A stretch of 64,000 nt of DNA from Fusibacter_C sp942493125 (GCA_942493125.1 OW818667.1:2418001-2482000), one strand, 5' to 3'. Shown: positions 1 to 7,630, numbered from the stretch's first letter. The notes: generated from the sequence alone by a model not told the origin. Program-made: numbers and translations.

Positions 1-1405
1 GTACTTGTTGGTTTGTGGTGCCATTTTTCATAGTGACATCAACTGTTAAGTTGTGAGAGCCCACAGATAAATTTCTAATATCTAAAACATTTTTATAGAC
101 GCCATTGCTTATAGTGGCTTTTAATACAGTTGTTTTATCAATTTTAACTTCAATGCTTTTTACGTCTGGACCAGCATAATATTTCAATGGTAAATCGTAT
201 TTAAACTCTAAGGATTTTTTGTTTTCACCTGTAAAATGTCCAATCATGTAGAAATCCGTTGATGATTTATAATTTGTAAAGTCGATTTCGCCATGTCCAA
301 AGGCGATATCCTTTCCTGCAACACCAAGATCTTTTGTGTTTTCAAGAAGCTTTGCTTCGACTTGTGCAAGAGGCAAGTTGGATTGATCCAGCCAGAGCAT
401 TGCAGCAGCTGCAGAAACAAATGGGGCAGCCATTGAAGTACCCGAAAGACTTTCAACCGAGTCGTCAAGATAAGTACTTATAATTTTCTCACCAGGTGCA
501 CAGATGTCTACAGATTGTCCATAATTAGAGTAATAAAGCAAAGTGTTCGTATTATTGGTTGCACCGACTGTTATAACATCCTCGAAAGCCCCAGGATAAT
601 CAAATTGGTTATCGTGTGCTTCATTTCCAGAGGTCGTTACGACCATGACACCGTTGTTGCGTGCGTATTTGATCCCATTTTCTAAATAGCTGGTTTTGCC
701 GTAACCGCCAAGAGATAGGTTAATGATTTTAGCACCGTTTTTCACAGCGTAATGGATCCCCTCAACGATTGACGAATCAAGCGCTGAGCCGTTTTCAAAA
801 ACGGAAATCGGCATAATTTTGACGTTATCAGTAGATGATAGCGCGATAATCCCTGCAACATGTGTACCGTGTCCGTCCTCGTCTTCAACAGTGTGATCAT
901 CATTGATGACATCGTAACCTCTTACCAAGCGATCCTTTAAGAGACTGTGCGTCGCATCAACACCTGTATCGATAACGGCAACGATGATTTCTTCGGTACT
1001 TTTCTCAGCCAAAACCTTGAGTTGTTCATAGCCCAAAGAAGCAGCAACCATATCTGCTGATCTACTCTTTAAAGCCAAATCTAGATCTTTATCATGCAGT
1101 TTGCGCTTAATATCCTTCTCCAGATAACGCCCTGTCATATTGACGCCATCAAGCGTGTAGTTGACTGTCATATAGCCATCTGAGGAAGTTTCAAATGACT
1201 GAATGTTAGAACTTGGAACACTTATCGGTTGAGAAGACATATCAGTATTTGCATCAATTAGTACAAATTCCTCTTCATATGTATTTTCAAGCGTCTCATT
1301 GACCTGTTGTTTGGTTTCAGATGTCGAAAATCCAGGAATCTGAGTTGTAATAATTGCAATACTTAAAAAGACACCCGTCAAACCTTTGAATTTTTTAAAA
1401 TTCAT
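1..1405 (-). CDS. Secreted subtilisin-like serine protease (S8), C-terminus cut by window edge
   Basis: This is a secreted endopeptidase of the subtilase family, read on the minus strand and running off the left edge. The start at 1403-1405 follows a GGGGGG ribosome site. The N-terminus is a signal peptide (basic MNFKKFK, then a hydrophobic stretch). Residues about 60-120 look like an inhibitor-type propeptide. The catalytic triad is visible: Asp146 in VIDTGVD, His179 in GHGTHVAG and Ser324 in GTSMAAP. After about residue 370 a beta-rich extension begins (KSLEFKYDLPLKYYAG), which is cut off. The substrate cannot be told. It is divergent from the small membrane-protein genes to its right, with its own promoter. 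Confidence 0.93.
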   Translation of the reverse strand, partial: MNFKKFKGLTGVFLSIAIITTQIPGFSTSETKQQVNETLENTYEEEFVLIDANTDMSSQPISVPSSNIQSFETSSDGYMTVNYTLDGVNMTGRYLEKDIKRKLHDKDLDLALKSRSADMVAASLGYEQLKVLAEKSTEEIIVAVIDTGVDATHSLLKDRLVRGYDVINDDHTVEDEDGHGTHVAGIIALSSTDNVKIMPISVFENGSALDSSIVEGIHYAVKNGAKIINLSLGGYGKTSYLENGIKYARNNGVMVVTTSGNEAHDNQFDYPGAFEDVITVGATNNTNTLLYYSNYGQSVDICAPGEKIISTYLDDSVESLSGTSMAAPFVSAAAAMLWLDQSNLPLAQVEAKLLENTKDLGVAGKDIAFGHGEIDFTNYKSSTDFYMIGHFTGENKKSLEFKYDLPLKYYAGPDVKSIEVKIDKTTVLKATISNGVYKNVLDIRNLSVGSHNLTVDVTMKNGTTNQQV

Positions 1406-1463
1406 AATTCCCCCCATGTGATATAGCTAAGGCTATGTATTTACTTACTTCGCATTCTTAATT

Positions 1464-1492
1464 AGTATAATGTAAACCAATATTGCCGTAAA
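1464..1492 (-). promoter_or_regulatory. Putative sigma-A promoter of the S8 protease
   Basis: On the minus strand, TTTACG (1487-1492) and TATACT (1464-1469) are separated by 17 bases, about 60 bases upstream of the protease start. The spacing is ideal; the -35 box is imperfect. Confidence 0.5.
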
Positions 1493-1523
1493 TGAGAATA
1501 TGACTAAATTTCAACGTAATTAC

Positions 1524-1539
1524 CCCGTATTTATACGGG
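1524..1539. promoter_or_regulatory. 16-bp inverted repeat, possible operator
   Basis: CCCGTAT and ATACGGG flank two bases. The site lies between the divergent protease promoter and the small gene at 1651, where a regulator could act on either. There is no T-run, so it is not a terminator. Function is unknown. Confidence 0.35.
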
Positions 1540-1570
1540 TTATTTAATTCACAAGGATGTGGTAAAGTAT

Positions 1571-1630
1571 ATGAAGGTCTGTTCAAAATGCTCTTACAAG
1601 ATAACGCAGGATTGTATATGGTGTTGGTAG
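1571..1630 (+). CDS. Possible 19-residue zinc-ribbon-like leader peptide
   Basis: A very short frame, MKVCSKCSYKITQDCIWCW, contains two CxxC pairs separated by 10 residues, the layout of a mini zinc ribbon. It stops 20 bases before the better supported start at 1651. AAGG lies 14 bases upstream, which is far for a ribosome site. It may be a leader peptide, the stub of a truncated zinc-ribbon gene, or chance. Confidence 0.2.
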   Translation: MKVCSKCSYKITQDCIWCW

Positions 1631-1650
1631 TTTTGGCTGGAAGGAGAAGT

Positions 1651-2052
1651 ATGACAAGTAAATTGAAGAAAAATGAAATACTTGTTTTTATATTGTATTT
1701 AATCGTAACTATTACTATGTTAGTTGGATCCTATGTATATTTCCCACAAACAAGTGCGTCTGATTTCGATTCGTTTTATACTGCAGCTTTGTTCAAACTG
1801 ATTGCTATGTATGGACTGTTATGTTTCTGTGATGATTTTAGAGTGTTATTAGTTCAATTAATAGCATTGGGTACATTTTTATCAACTACTTGTATCATTT
1901 TATTCTACAATTATGCATCAAACGATTTTTATTTTCTCTTTGAAAATTTTAGCTATTCATGGATAGATATTTCAGGAATTGTTATGATATCACTTTATAT
2001 TGTTTTAGGAAGCATAATGGGAATATGTTTATGGGTCATTAAGAGATTTTAG
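1651..2052 (+). CDS. Small integral membrane protein, unknown
   Basis: A 133-residue protein with about four hydrophobic segments: near residues 8-30 (ILVFILYLIVTITMLVG), two around 45-85, and 108-131 (ISLYIVLGSIMGICLW). The frame is open from 1588, but the ATG at 1651 is preceded by AAGGAG at the right distance, so that start is preferred. No family is recognised. It belongs to a run of small membrane proteins of unknown function reaching to 3805. Confidence 0.6.
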   Translation: MTSKLKKNEILVFILYLIVTITMLVGSYVYFPQTSASDFDSFYTAALFKLIAMYGLLCFCDDFRVLLVQLIALGTFLSTTCIILFYNYASNDFYFLFENFSYSWIDISGIVMISLYIVLGSIMGICLWVIKRF

Positions 2053-2117
2053 TTAAAATCTGCATTAAAGTTTATAAATAAACAGAAATAGAGCTTCAGG
2101 AAAATTTTGCACTGTGA

Positions 2118-2237
2118 ATGGCAAAACAAAACAGTTTTAAAAGAAAAGTGTTTATGTACTTTACAGTGGTATTTGGTTCATCAATTATTTATGTTTTTAT
2201 ACTAAATGCAAGGTTTGGTTTAATGAGAGCAGTGTAA
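2118..2237 (+). CDS. Possible 39-residue single-pass membrane peptide
   Basis: The frame from ATG 2118 to TAA 2235-2237 encodes a basic N-terminus (MAKQNSFKRK) and one hydrophobic helix (VFMYFTVVFGSSIIYVFIL). This has the look of a small membrane protein, but the only upstream AGGA lies about 18 bases away, so translation is uncertain. Confidence 0.3.
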   Translation: MAKQNSFKRKVFMYFTVVFGSSIIYVFILNARFGLMRAV

Positions 2238-2308
2238 CCGTTTCTGTTGCATTACAAAATTTTTCGTTCTATTGTTACTAACCGCAAAATAAAATGCGAG
2301 GTAAAAAA

Positions 2309-2758
2309 ATGTTGTATGATTTAGAGAAATTGATTAGTGATTTAAATTGGAAAAATTCAATTGAGTTGCAAAAAATGGCTATTGAAAATCTAATGAAGAT
2401 AGAGGATATGCAAGTAATTCATTTAATCAAACCAATAGCTAAATCGCATTGGCAAAATGCTGCTTTAGTTATCAAGAAAATTGGTTATCCTAGAAATAGG
2501 CAAGCAATTCCAGGGTTGATAGAGTGGATTCAAGATATGAACTGGCCTGGTGCAGAGATAGCATTTGAAATACTTCTGAGTATTGATGTTTCTATTTTGT
2601 TGCCTCATATTGAAATTGCGATTCAAAAGGCTATTAATGAAAATGATGAAATATGGATTATGGCAATTAGAGAACTAATTATTAATAAACTAAATTTGAA
2701 AGGATCAAATTTTAAAAATGTAGAATTATTTAATAAGTTATTAAGCATAGAAGGATAG
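2309..2758 (+). CDS. HEAT-like helical protein, DUF5071-like
   Basis: A 149-residue soluble alpha-helical protein. The motif GLIEWIQDMNWPGAEIA resembles the DUF5071 signature, and the helix pairs read as short HEAT-like repeats. Such proteins are often of unknown role, and some sit in toxin-immunity neighbourhoods. An in-frame ATG exists at 2294, but GAGGT lies inside that extension and is well placed for the ATG at 2309, which is therefore chosen. It contains no enzyme motif. The link to immunity is only an inference from fold and from the nearby RHS island. Confidence 0.6.
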   Translation: MLYDLEKLISDLNWKNSIELQKMAIENLMKIEDMQVIHLIKPIAKSHWQNAALVIKKIGYPRNRQAIPGLIEWIQDMNWPGAEIAFEILLSIDVSILLPHIEIAIQKAINENDEIWIMAIRELIINKLNLKGSNFKNVELFNKLLSIEG

Positions 2759-2803
2759 AACATGTGATTTTCATTGGAACACTTAAACTTTAATATGCGA
2801 TGA

Positions 2804-2902
2804 ACTCAAGTGTATTACGTTCTTGGAAACGTGCGCTTCGAAACTGATTCAAATGGTCAGATGACATACTGTTTTTGGAGCAAAATAAGCATGAATTTTT
2901 AA
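2804..2902 (+). pseudogene. Short 3' remnant of an unidentified coding region
   Basis: Between two genes, one frame reads TQVYYVLGNVRFETDSNGQ and then MTYCFWSKISMNF before a stop. It has protein-like composition but no start codon or ribosome site, and a stop directly upstream. It looks like the tail of a decayed gene; the family is not recognised. Confidence 0.3.
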
Positions 2903-2912
2903 AGGAGGGACT

Positions 2913-3401
2913 ATGGTTAAAAAAACAATTTTAGTTATAGCTATTCCTATTGTTTTGTTTTTAATCTATTATTTTTCAATGTATTTTATCAATTATTCTA
3001 AAATAGTTGGTTGGTTTGATTTTAAAAATGAGATAATGAATGAGTTTACAAACATAAAGGGAATTAGTGTTACAAATCCAACAAATCCAACGGTGTATAT
3101 AATTTTTAGGTTGAAAAAACCATATGAGAAGGAAGATGCCAAGGCTATATTTTTGAGAGTTATTGAATTTCTTAGTAATAAAGAATCATACAATTCACTG
3201 CAGGATTTACATAAGGAGAGATTTAAGTATAGTGCTTTTCGAATTAAGATAAGCTTTCAGTATAAAAATGGAAATAATAGCATTTTGTGTTCCTTTGAAA
3301 CTTCCTCAGAAACATCTGGAGATGATTTTACGCTTGATAGCTTTAAAAATTGGGGTCAATTTTATCAAGGCGAATTTATAGAAACTTATGAATTACCTTA
3401 A
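2913..3401 (+). CDS. Membrane-anchored protein of unknown function
   Basis: A 162-residue protein with one N-terminal transmembrane helix (residues about 4-24, ILVIAIPIVLFLIYYFSMYF) and a soluble, mixed alpha/beta remainder, probably outside the cell. AAAGGAGGG directly before the ATG supports the start. The Cys at about residue 127 does not follow a lipobox, so it is not a lipoprotein. No family is recognised. Its size and topology resemble the orphan proteins of the 16-26 kb island, but there is no sequence link to them. Confidence 0.6.
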   Translation: MVKKTILVIAIPIVLFLIYYFSMYFINYSKIVGWFDFKNEIMNEFTNIKGISVTNPTNPTVYIIFRLKKPYEKEDAKAIFLRVIEFLSNKESYNSLQDLHKERFKYSAFRIKISFQYKNGNNSILCSFETSSETSGDDFTLDSFKNWGQFYQGEFIETYELP

Positions 3402-3463
3402 AAGTACAATGAACCGTACCAAAGATAAATAAGCGAAAAATTTGAGGACGTGAGGTTAGTAAA

Positions 3464-3805
3464 ATGGAAAAGACCAAATTAGTAAAAACACCATCTATGT
3501 TATTATCAAAATCTATAAAAAATGTGATCGTTATGATCCTCTTAACTGCATTTGTATACTTTGGTATAGATAGGTATGAAGTGATTTCAGTAATTATTAT
3601 TGTGTTCTCAATGCTTGTGACAACGATACGTCTATTCCCTTTTATGATAAAAGCTGTTGGTGATTTTACATTGGTTATATTTGAGCATAACGAAGTGAAG
3701 ACGATAAAACCGACTTTGATCAAAGTCGTAGAATTTGCGATCTGTTTATATCTAGCTAACATTATGTTTCAAATTGCTCTTACAAGATATGGAATGATAA
3801 TATAG
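3464..3805 (+). CDS. Small three-helix membrane protein, unknown
   Basis: A 113-residue protein with hydrophobic segments near residues 18-35 (NVIVMILLTAFVYFG), 40-62 (VISVIIIVFSMLVTTI) and 88-108 (VVEFAICLYLANIMFQIAL). GAGGT lies upstream of the ATG. The stop comes 14 bases before the protease-like gene at 3820, so the two may be co-transcribed and this protein may help that one at the membrane. No family is recognised. Confidence 0.6.
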   Translation: MEKTKLVKTPSMLLSKSIKNVIVMILLTAFVYFGIDRYEVISVIIIVFSMLVTTIRLFPFMIKAVGDFTLVIFEHNEVKTIKPTLIKVVEFAICLYLANIMFQIALTRYGMII

Positions 3806-3819
3806 TTGGAGGAGCAGTC

Positions 3820-5292
3820 ATGTTTATAAACAAGAAATTGTTAATCACCATTGCTCTGGTTGTAGTTATTATATGTGTTGGTTATTTAGGAAATTCCATT
3901 GCAAAATCTAGAGGAGTTACTGCAGACAACAATAAGAATGATTACACAGAAGCGATTATTGAAGATAATGAGCCAGAAGTGACCTCTACCGAAGTTGTGG
4001 TTGAGCAAGAAACAGAATCACTGGAGGCAAATAGTAATGTAATGACAAAAAATTACCTTATACTCCTTGAATCTGAAACACAAAGAGAGAGTGTTCAGAA
4101 ATTTAAAGCATTCAAAGAGTCTAAAGGATTTATTGTTACAGTGAAAAGCGTTGAAACGGACATTCAAGTGAATTCAAATCAAGAGGCAACCGATACTATA
4201 AAGCAATATCTGAATAAGCTAGATGAAGCATTGTCATTGGATTACGTACTGTTTATCGGAGATCCTTACAATAAAGAAAGGGCATGTCCACAAAATACAG
4301 GGGGCATTATCTCAATGAAGTATATGTATTTTAATGATCACAACCATAACACAAGATATAACTACGATTATTATGATTATAATGATGCGACACAAAATGC
4401 ATTTAACACGCCATCTGATATATATTACACATTTGATTTTAAATGGGACTTTGATATGGATGGTTTTGCAGGTGAGTATGAAGATGTCCTAAGAGCAAAA
4501 GATCAAGCGGAAAAATTGGAGCTTAGATTTTTGTTGGGAAGAATTCCCTTTTCAGATAACGAAAACATAGAGAAAGTATTAGACTCTACCATCGCTTACG
4601 AGAATGCTCAAAAAGAACATTCAGATGTCCTTATTGCCAGTGGAATAATTAGCTATCCAGAGAGTGAAAAGTATGATTATATTGCAGATGGCGCCTATTA
4701 TGCCAATTTACTTTCTGAGAATTTGAACACAAGTCAAATAAAAAATATAACTCTTTATGAAAAGGATGGTCTTATTCCTTCTGAATATGAATGCACATAT
4801 CCTTTGAATGTTGTCAATTTTAACAAGGAATTCAAAAAGTCTTACGATATGACTTATACCTTTGGCCACGCTGGCTCCGTCATGTTTTTTTGGGACAACG
4901 ATGTTAACAATAATGGCTATTGTGATGAAGATTTTGATTCTTATGACATTTTTGAAATGCCAACACAAGGACTTAAAACAGGTTTTTTATTTTTTGATGG
5001 TTGTCATACGATGCAAGTGGAAACTGATACAGATGAAAAGGAAGTAAAACATTTTCAAGATTTTTTGAGCAATGGTGTGACAAGTGCTGGTATAGCAACA
5101 ACAAGAGAATCCACTATCTCACCAACAGAACCACAAAAACGCATAGTAAATTATATGTTTCAAAACAGTTCAGTAATAGTTTCTCAAGAATTTTATATCT
5201 CAATGCAGCGACTTATCATTGATGAGATTAATCTAATGGATGCATATATTTATTGTTATTTAGGGGATCCTTCGTTGCAGTTGAAACCATAA
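3820..5292 (+). CDS. Membrane-anchored caspase-fold (C25 gingipain-like) cysteine protease candidate
   Basis: A 490-residue protein with an N-terminal anchor helix (residues 7-27), an acidic low-complexity linker (about 35-70) and an extracellular domain. The domain opens like C25 peptidases: NYLIL, then KFKAFKESKGFIVTVKSVETDI. It goes on through a beta strand LDYVLFIGDP to a candidate catalytic His350 in FGHAGSVMFF and Cys395 in LFFDGCHTMQ. The His-then-Cys order at strand ends is that of the caspase/gingipain fold. The segment NDVNNNGYCDEDFD (about 361-374) looks like a calcium loop. GGAGGAG precedes the ATG. Family membership is inferred from motifs only; loss of activity cannot be excluded. 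Confidence 0.6.
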   Translation: MFINKKLLITIALVVVIICVGYLGNSIAKSRGVTADNNKNDYTEAIIEDNEPEVTSTEVVVEQETESLEANSNVMTKNYLILLESETQRESVQKFKAFKESKGFIVTVKSVETDIQVNSNQEATDTIKQYLNKLDEALSLDYVLFIGDPYNKERACPQNTGGIISMKYMYFNDHNHNTRYNYDYYDYNDATQNAFNTPSDIYYTFDFKWDFDMDGFAGEYEDVLRAKDQAEKLELRFLLGRIPFSDNENIEKVLDSTIAYENAQKEHSDVLIASGIISYPESEKYDYIADGAYYANLLSENLNTSQIKNITLYEKDGLIPSEYECTYPLNVVNFNKEFKKSYDMTYTFGHAGSVMFFWDNDVNNNGYCDEDFDSYDIFEMPTQGLKTGFLFFDGCHTMQVETDTDEKEVKHFQDFLSNGVTSAGIATTRESTISPTEPQKRIVNYMFQNSSVIVSQEFYISMQRLIIDEINLMDAYIYCYLGDPSLQLKP

Positions 5293-5313
5293 AATATTGA
5301 AACAATGACATTA

Positions 5314-5335
5314 CATTTATTCGTACGAATAAATG
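5314..5335. promoter_or_regulatory. Perfect 22-bp palindrome
   Basis: The palindrome is centred on CGTACG between the protease-like gene and the terminator at 5377. It has no T-run on either side, so it is more likely a protein-binding site or an RNA-processing hairpin than a terminator. The ligand is unknown. Confidence 0.4.
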
Positions 5336-5376
5336 CAACTATAAACATTATTTCGCTGAATAAAATATTTTTATGC

Positions 5377-5413
5377 ATACTCTCAATGTATTTTGCTTGA
5401 GAGTATTTTTTTT
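5377..5413 (+). terminator. Rho-independent terminator after the protease-like gene
   Basis: A perfect 10-bp stem (ATACTCTCAA with TTGAGAGTAT) around a 10-base loop is followed by a run of T. It closes the 3820-5292 transcript. Confidence 0.85.
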
Positions 5414-5423
5414 CGAAACCCCC

Positions 5424-5479
5424 TTGACAAAATCCCCACACAGGCATAGTATAACATTATACATAGCAATACTAAGTAT
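5424..5479 (+). promoter_or_regulatory. Promoter and likely PadR operators
   Basis: TTGACA (5424-5429) and TAGTAT (5447-5452) lie 17 bases apart. Two dyads overlap or follow: GTATAACATTATAC (5449-5462) and ATACTAAGTAT (5469-5479). The second resembles ATACATTAGTAT in front of the other PadR gene (37950-37961), which suggests autorepression by PadR at both loci (inference). Confidence 0.65.
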
Positions 5480-5512
5480 ATTGCAATGACAACTCGAGTT
5501 AGGGGTGTGACG

Positions 5513-5845
5513 ATGAACGTTCTAAATCAACAACTTAAGAAAGGTGTCCTTGAAATTGTGGTACTTAAGATCATTTCAGAAGAAGATGTATACGGCTATG
5601 ATCTGATAAAGAAGATGGAGTCTGAAAGCGATGGGTATTACTCGATCAAGGAAGGGTCACTTTACCCGATTTTGTATCGTTTGGAGGATAAAAAGTACAT
5701 TCAGAGTTACTCAAAAGCGTTTGACGGCGAACGCCGCGTACCCAGAAAATACTATAAAATTACGGATGATGGCAAGCTTGCTTTAGAGGAATTAACGGAC
5801 GAGTGGACCACATTTAAATCGATCACTTCGAGAATGCTAGGATAG
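5513..5845 (+). CDS. PadR-family transcriptional regulator
   Basis: A small winged-helix regulator of 110 residues. The PadR pattern is clear: LKKGVLEIVVLKIISEEDVYGYDL, split here by the recognition helix region, then EGSLYPILYRLEDKKYI and the wing GERRVPRKYYKIT. The frame is open from 5486, but the ATG at 5513 has the GGGGTG ribosome site and matches the family's usual N-terminus. It sits 9 bases before the HAAS-like gene. In this family the regulator commonly controls its own operon with such a partner. The inducer is unknown. Confidence 0.9.
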   Translation: MNVLNQQLKKGVLEIVVLKIISEEDVYGYDLIKKMESESDGYYSIKEGSLYPILYRLEDKKYIQSYSKAFDGERRVPRKYYKITDDGKLALEELTDEWTTFKSITSRMLG

Positions 5846-5854
5846 GAGGCTTAT

Positions 5855-6610
5855 ATGAGAAACAAGATGGATTCAATAGATGATAACGCATCATACAGAT
5901 CATTTGAAGTGAAAAGTTTAGCATACGCGACAGAAGTTTCAAACCACCTCAAATGCAATCAGGCTATGAAAAGGCGCATTCGCGAAGATGTCATCGACGC
6001 TTTAAATGTCAGGGCAGAAGAGCTCGGCCTGTCAGATCCAGTAGCGTTGATGGGTTCACCAGCTGAAGTGGCAGCGGATTTCTCGGCAAATCTAGGATTA
6101 CCCGTTGCAACTGGCTGGGAGTATGAATCAGAAACTAAGATTTTCGGATTGCCGCTGATCCACGTTGTGTCAAATAGGATGAAAATTGCTAAAGGCATCA
6201 TAGCTATTGGACCCGTATCCTGTGGTGTTGTCAGCATCGGAGCGGTTTCGGTGGGCCTGTTTTCACTAGGTGGCGTCGCGATGGGCCTTTGGGCTTTTGG
6301 TGGCGTTTCAATTGGATTTTTTATGGCAATGGGCGGTGTGGCCGCAGCTTACGACCTAGCCGTTGGCGGTTTTAGCATCGCAAAAAATATGGCAGTGGGC
6401 GGGTTGGCAATCGCTAGTGATATCGCCATCGGTGGACAAAGCATCGCACAAATCGCAGGACATACGCAAGATCCAAACGTCGTTAGTGACAGCATCGAAT
6501 TTGTTTATCGCCTGCCAGCGGAGGCTGATCAAATGGTTGATCGCATCAAGCAAGTGTTCCCTAGTTTGGGCATCGTTAAGCGATGGATCGTCGATCTGTT
6601 GCTTCAATAA
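5855..6610 (+). CDS. HAAS/DUF1700-like protein with glycine-rich repeat domain, PadR partner
   Basis: A 251-residue protein. Residues about 20-80 form a helical domain (MKRRIREDVIDALNVRAEEL, then LMGSPAEVAADFSANLG) of the HAAS/DUF1700 kind regularly found next to PadR. Residues about 110-210 are short glycine-rich repeats (AIGPVSCGVVSIGAVSVGLF; GGVAMGLWAFGGVSIG) spaced by about six to eight residues. They could be hydrophobic membrane hairpins or a beta-helical stack. GGAGG precedes the ATG. Probable role: a membrane or envelope signalling partner of PadR (inference). Confidence 0.7.
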   Translation: MRNKMDSIDDNASYRSFEVKSLAYATEVSNHLKCNQAMKRRIREDVIDALNVRAEELGLSDPVALMGSPAEVAADFSANLGLPVATGWEYESETKIFGLPLIHVVSNRMKIAKGIIAIGPVSCGVVSIGAVSVGLFSLGGVAMGLWAFGGVSIGFFMAMGGVAAAYDLAVGGFSIAKNMAVGGLAIASDIAIGGQSIAQIAGHTQDPNVVSDSIEFVYRLPAEADQMVDRIKQVFPSLGIVKRWIVDLLLQ

Positions 6611-6633
6611 ACTCCCTTCAATAATCACATATT

Positions 6634-6696
6634 CCTTGGTATTTGGCACATAAAATGTAGGTAAAACCTGCTGTGCCAATACCAAGGACTTTTTTA
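6634..6696 (+). terminator. Long-stem terminator, copy 1 of a duplicated element
   Basis: Arms 6634-6650 (CCTTGGTATTTGGCACA) and 6672-6687 pair with a single bulge and are followed by a T-run. A near-identical copy lies at 7351-7412 on the far side of the cupin gene. Confidence 0.75.
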
Positions 6697-6710
6697 TTAG
6701 ACCATTTACA

Positions 6711-6736
6711 TGAGTAGGCAGCCGCCTGCTTTTTAT
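6711..6736 (+). terminator. Short GC-rich hairpin, copy of the riboswitch terminator
   Basis: TGAGTAGGCAGCCGCCTGCT followed by T-rich DNA is identical for 20 bases to 7601-7620, where it ends the c-di-GMP riboswitch. No aptamer precedes this copy, so it is a partial duplicate. Confidence 0.55.
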
Positions 6737-6812
6737 TTTCATGGAAATGGGGTATAAATAATAAACAAGTGACATAGTCATTGGTCACTATGGAGAACAA
6801 TGGGAGAACGAA

Positions 6813-7295
6813 ATGAGAACGAATAATGGATTTAAAGTAAATGAAGGTGATGCCAGATTTGGAGAGCACTTCAAAATGAAAGGCATCACATTAAATAATT
6901 TAGACCTCAAAATCTCCGCGTCTGACACCGATAACGACTTATTAGTATTTGAGCAAACCGGACTTACACCAAATGGTGGTCCACCTTTGCACATCCATCC
7001 TTTTCAAGATGAATGGTTTTATGTAATCGAAGGAGAGTATCTTTTTCAAGTTGGTGATGTGAAATATCAAATGAAATCAGGTGACACTATATTCCTTCCA
7101 AGAAATGTGCAGCATGCTTTTTTGCAGTTAACGGAAAGGGGGAAGATGTTAGTTTCGTATTTTCCAGCAGGAAAGATGGAAGCATTTTTTAAAGTTACAG
7201 ACAAGTGGACTTCTGCACCGACACAAGAGGAGATTAAAAAAGCGTTTGCAGACCATGATATGCTGGTTGTTGGTCCACCTTTGAAAGCGGATTAA
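6813..7295 (+). CDS. Small cupin-domain protein
   Basis: A 160-residue single-domain cupin. The first cupin motif is GGPPLHIHPFQDEWFYVIEG, with metal ligands His-x-His and Glu; the second is SGDTIFLPRNVQHAF with the third His. The family includes quercetin-dioxygenase-like and small-molecule-binding proteins, so substrate cannot be predicted. GGGAG lies just upstream of the ATG. The gene is bracketed by the two copies of the long-stem terminator and by two copies of the riboswitch terminator, so it appears to have been inserted or duplicated as a unit upstream of the RHS gene. Confidence 0.8.
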   Translation: MRTNNGFKVNEGDARFGEHFKMKGITLNNLDLKISASDTDNDLLVFEQTGLTPNGGPPLHIHPFQDEWFYVIEGEYLFQVGDVKYQMKSGDTIFLPRNVQHAFLQLTERGKMLVSYFPAGKMEAFFKVTDKWTSAPTQEEIKKAFADHDMLVVGPPLKAD

Positions 7296-7350
7296 CCAAT
7301 TAGTGGACAAATGATAAATGCAGTGCAGAACTGGATTTCTTTCACATAGT

Positions 7351-7412
7351 CCTTGGTATTTGGCACATAAAATGTAGGTAAAATCTGCAGTGCCAATGCC
7401 AAGGATTTTTTT
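7351..7412 (+). terminator. Long-stem terminator, copy 2
   Basis: This is the same stem-loop as 6634-6696 with only a few differences. Compensating G-T pairing is kept and the stem is again followed by a T-run. It ends the cupin transcript. Confidence 0.75.
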
Positions 7413-7516
7413 ATTCAACCATTTATTGTAAAATTCAGAAAAATGTTGTATTGTATAATTACATTATTTTGAAAAAGTCAGAATATTACATAATAACAAT
7501 GTCATAATGATATTTA

Positions 7517-7595
7517 TATTGGGCAAACCAATCGAAAGGTTGGGACGCAAAGCTATGGGTCTAAAGCTAACGCTATGACTGCCAGGTTGCCATTT
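7517..7595 (+). ncRNA. Class I cyclic di-GMP riboswitch (GEMM-I)
   Basis: The aptamer is nearly textbook. P1 is GGGCAA (7520-7525) with TTGCC (7587-7591). P2 has the GAAA tetraloop in AACCAATCGAAAGGTTGG. The conserved core GGACGCAAAGC is followed by GGGTCTAAAG, and CCAGGTTGCC forms the tetraloop receptor and 3' P1 strand. A GC-rich terminator (7604-7630) follows, and then the RHS start at 7652. CTGCC in the aptamer's 3' part can pair with GGCAG of the terminator, giving a possible switch (inference). A weak promoter, TTGAAA 7469-7474 with TAATAA 7491-7496, is the best candidate. Confidence 0.93.
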
Positions 7596-7600
7596 TACTT

Positions 7601-7630
7601 TGAGTAGGCAGCCGCCTGCTTTTTTTTTAT
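7601..7630 (+). terminator. Riboswitch-controlled terminator (expression platform)
   Basis: AGGCAG-CCGC-CTGCTT followed by nine or more T lies 10 bases after the aptamer and 22 before the RHS start. This is the position of a transcriptional on/off switch. Confidence 0.7.

Noticed and set aside
2061..2293. Possible promoter or RNA in the gap before 2309
   Set aside because: Only the weak 39-codon frame is visible; no convincing -35/-10 pair or structured RNA was found.
6356..6781. 141-codon frame on the minus strand
   Set aside because: It overlaps the HAAS-like gene and runs through the duplicated terminator; no ribosome site and no protein-like motif.
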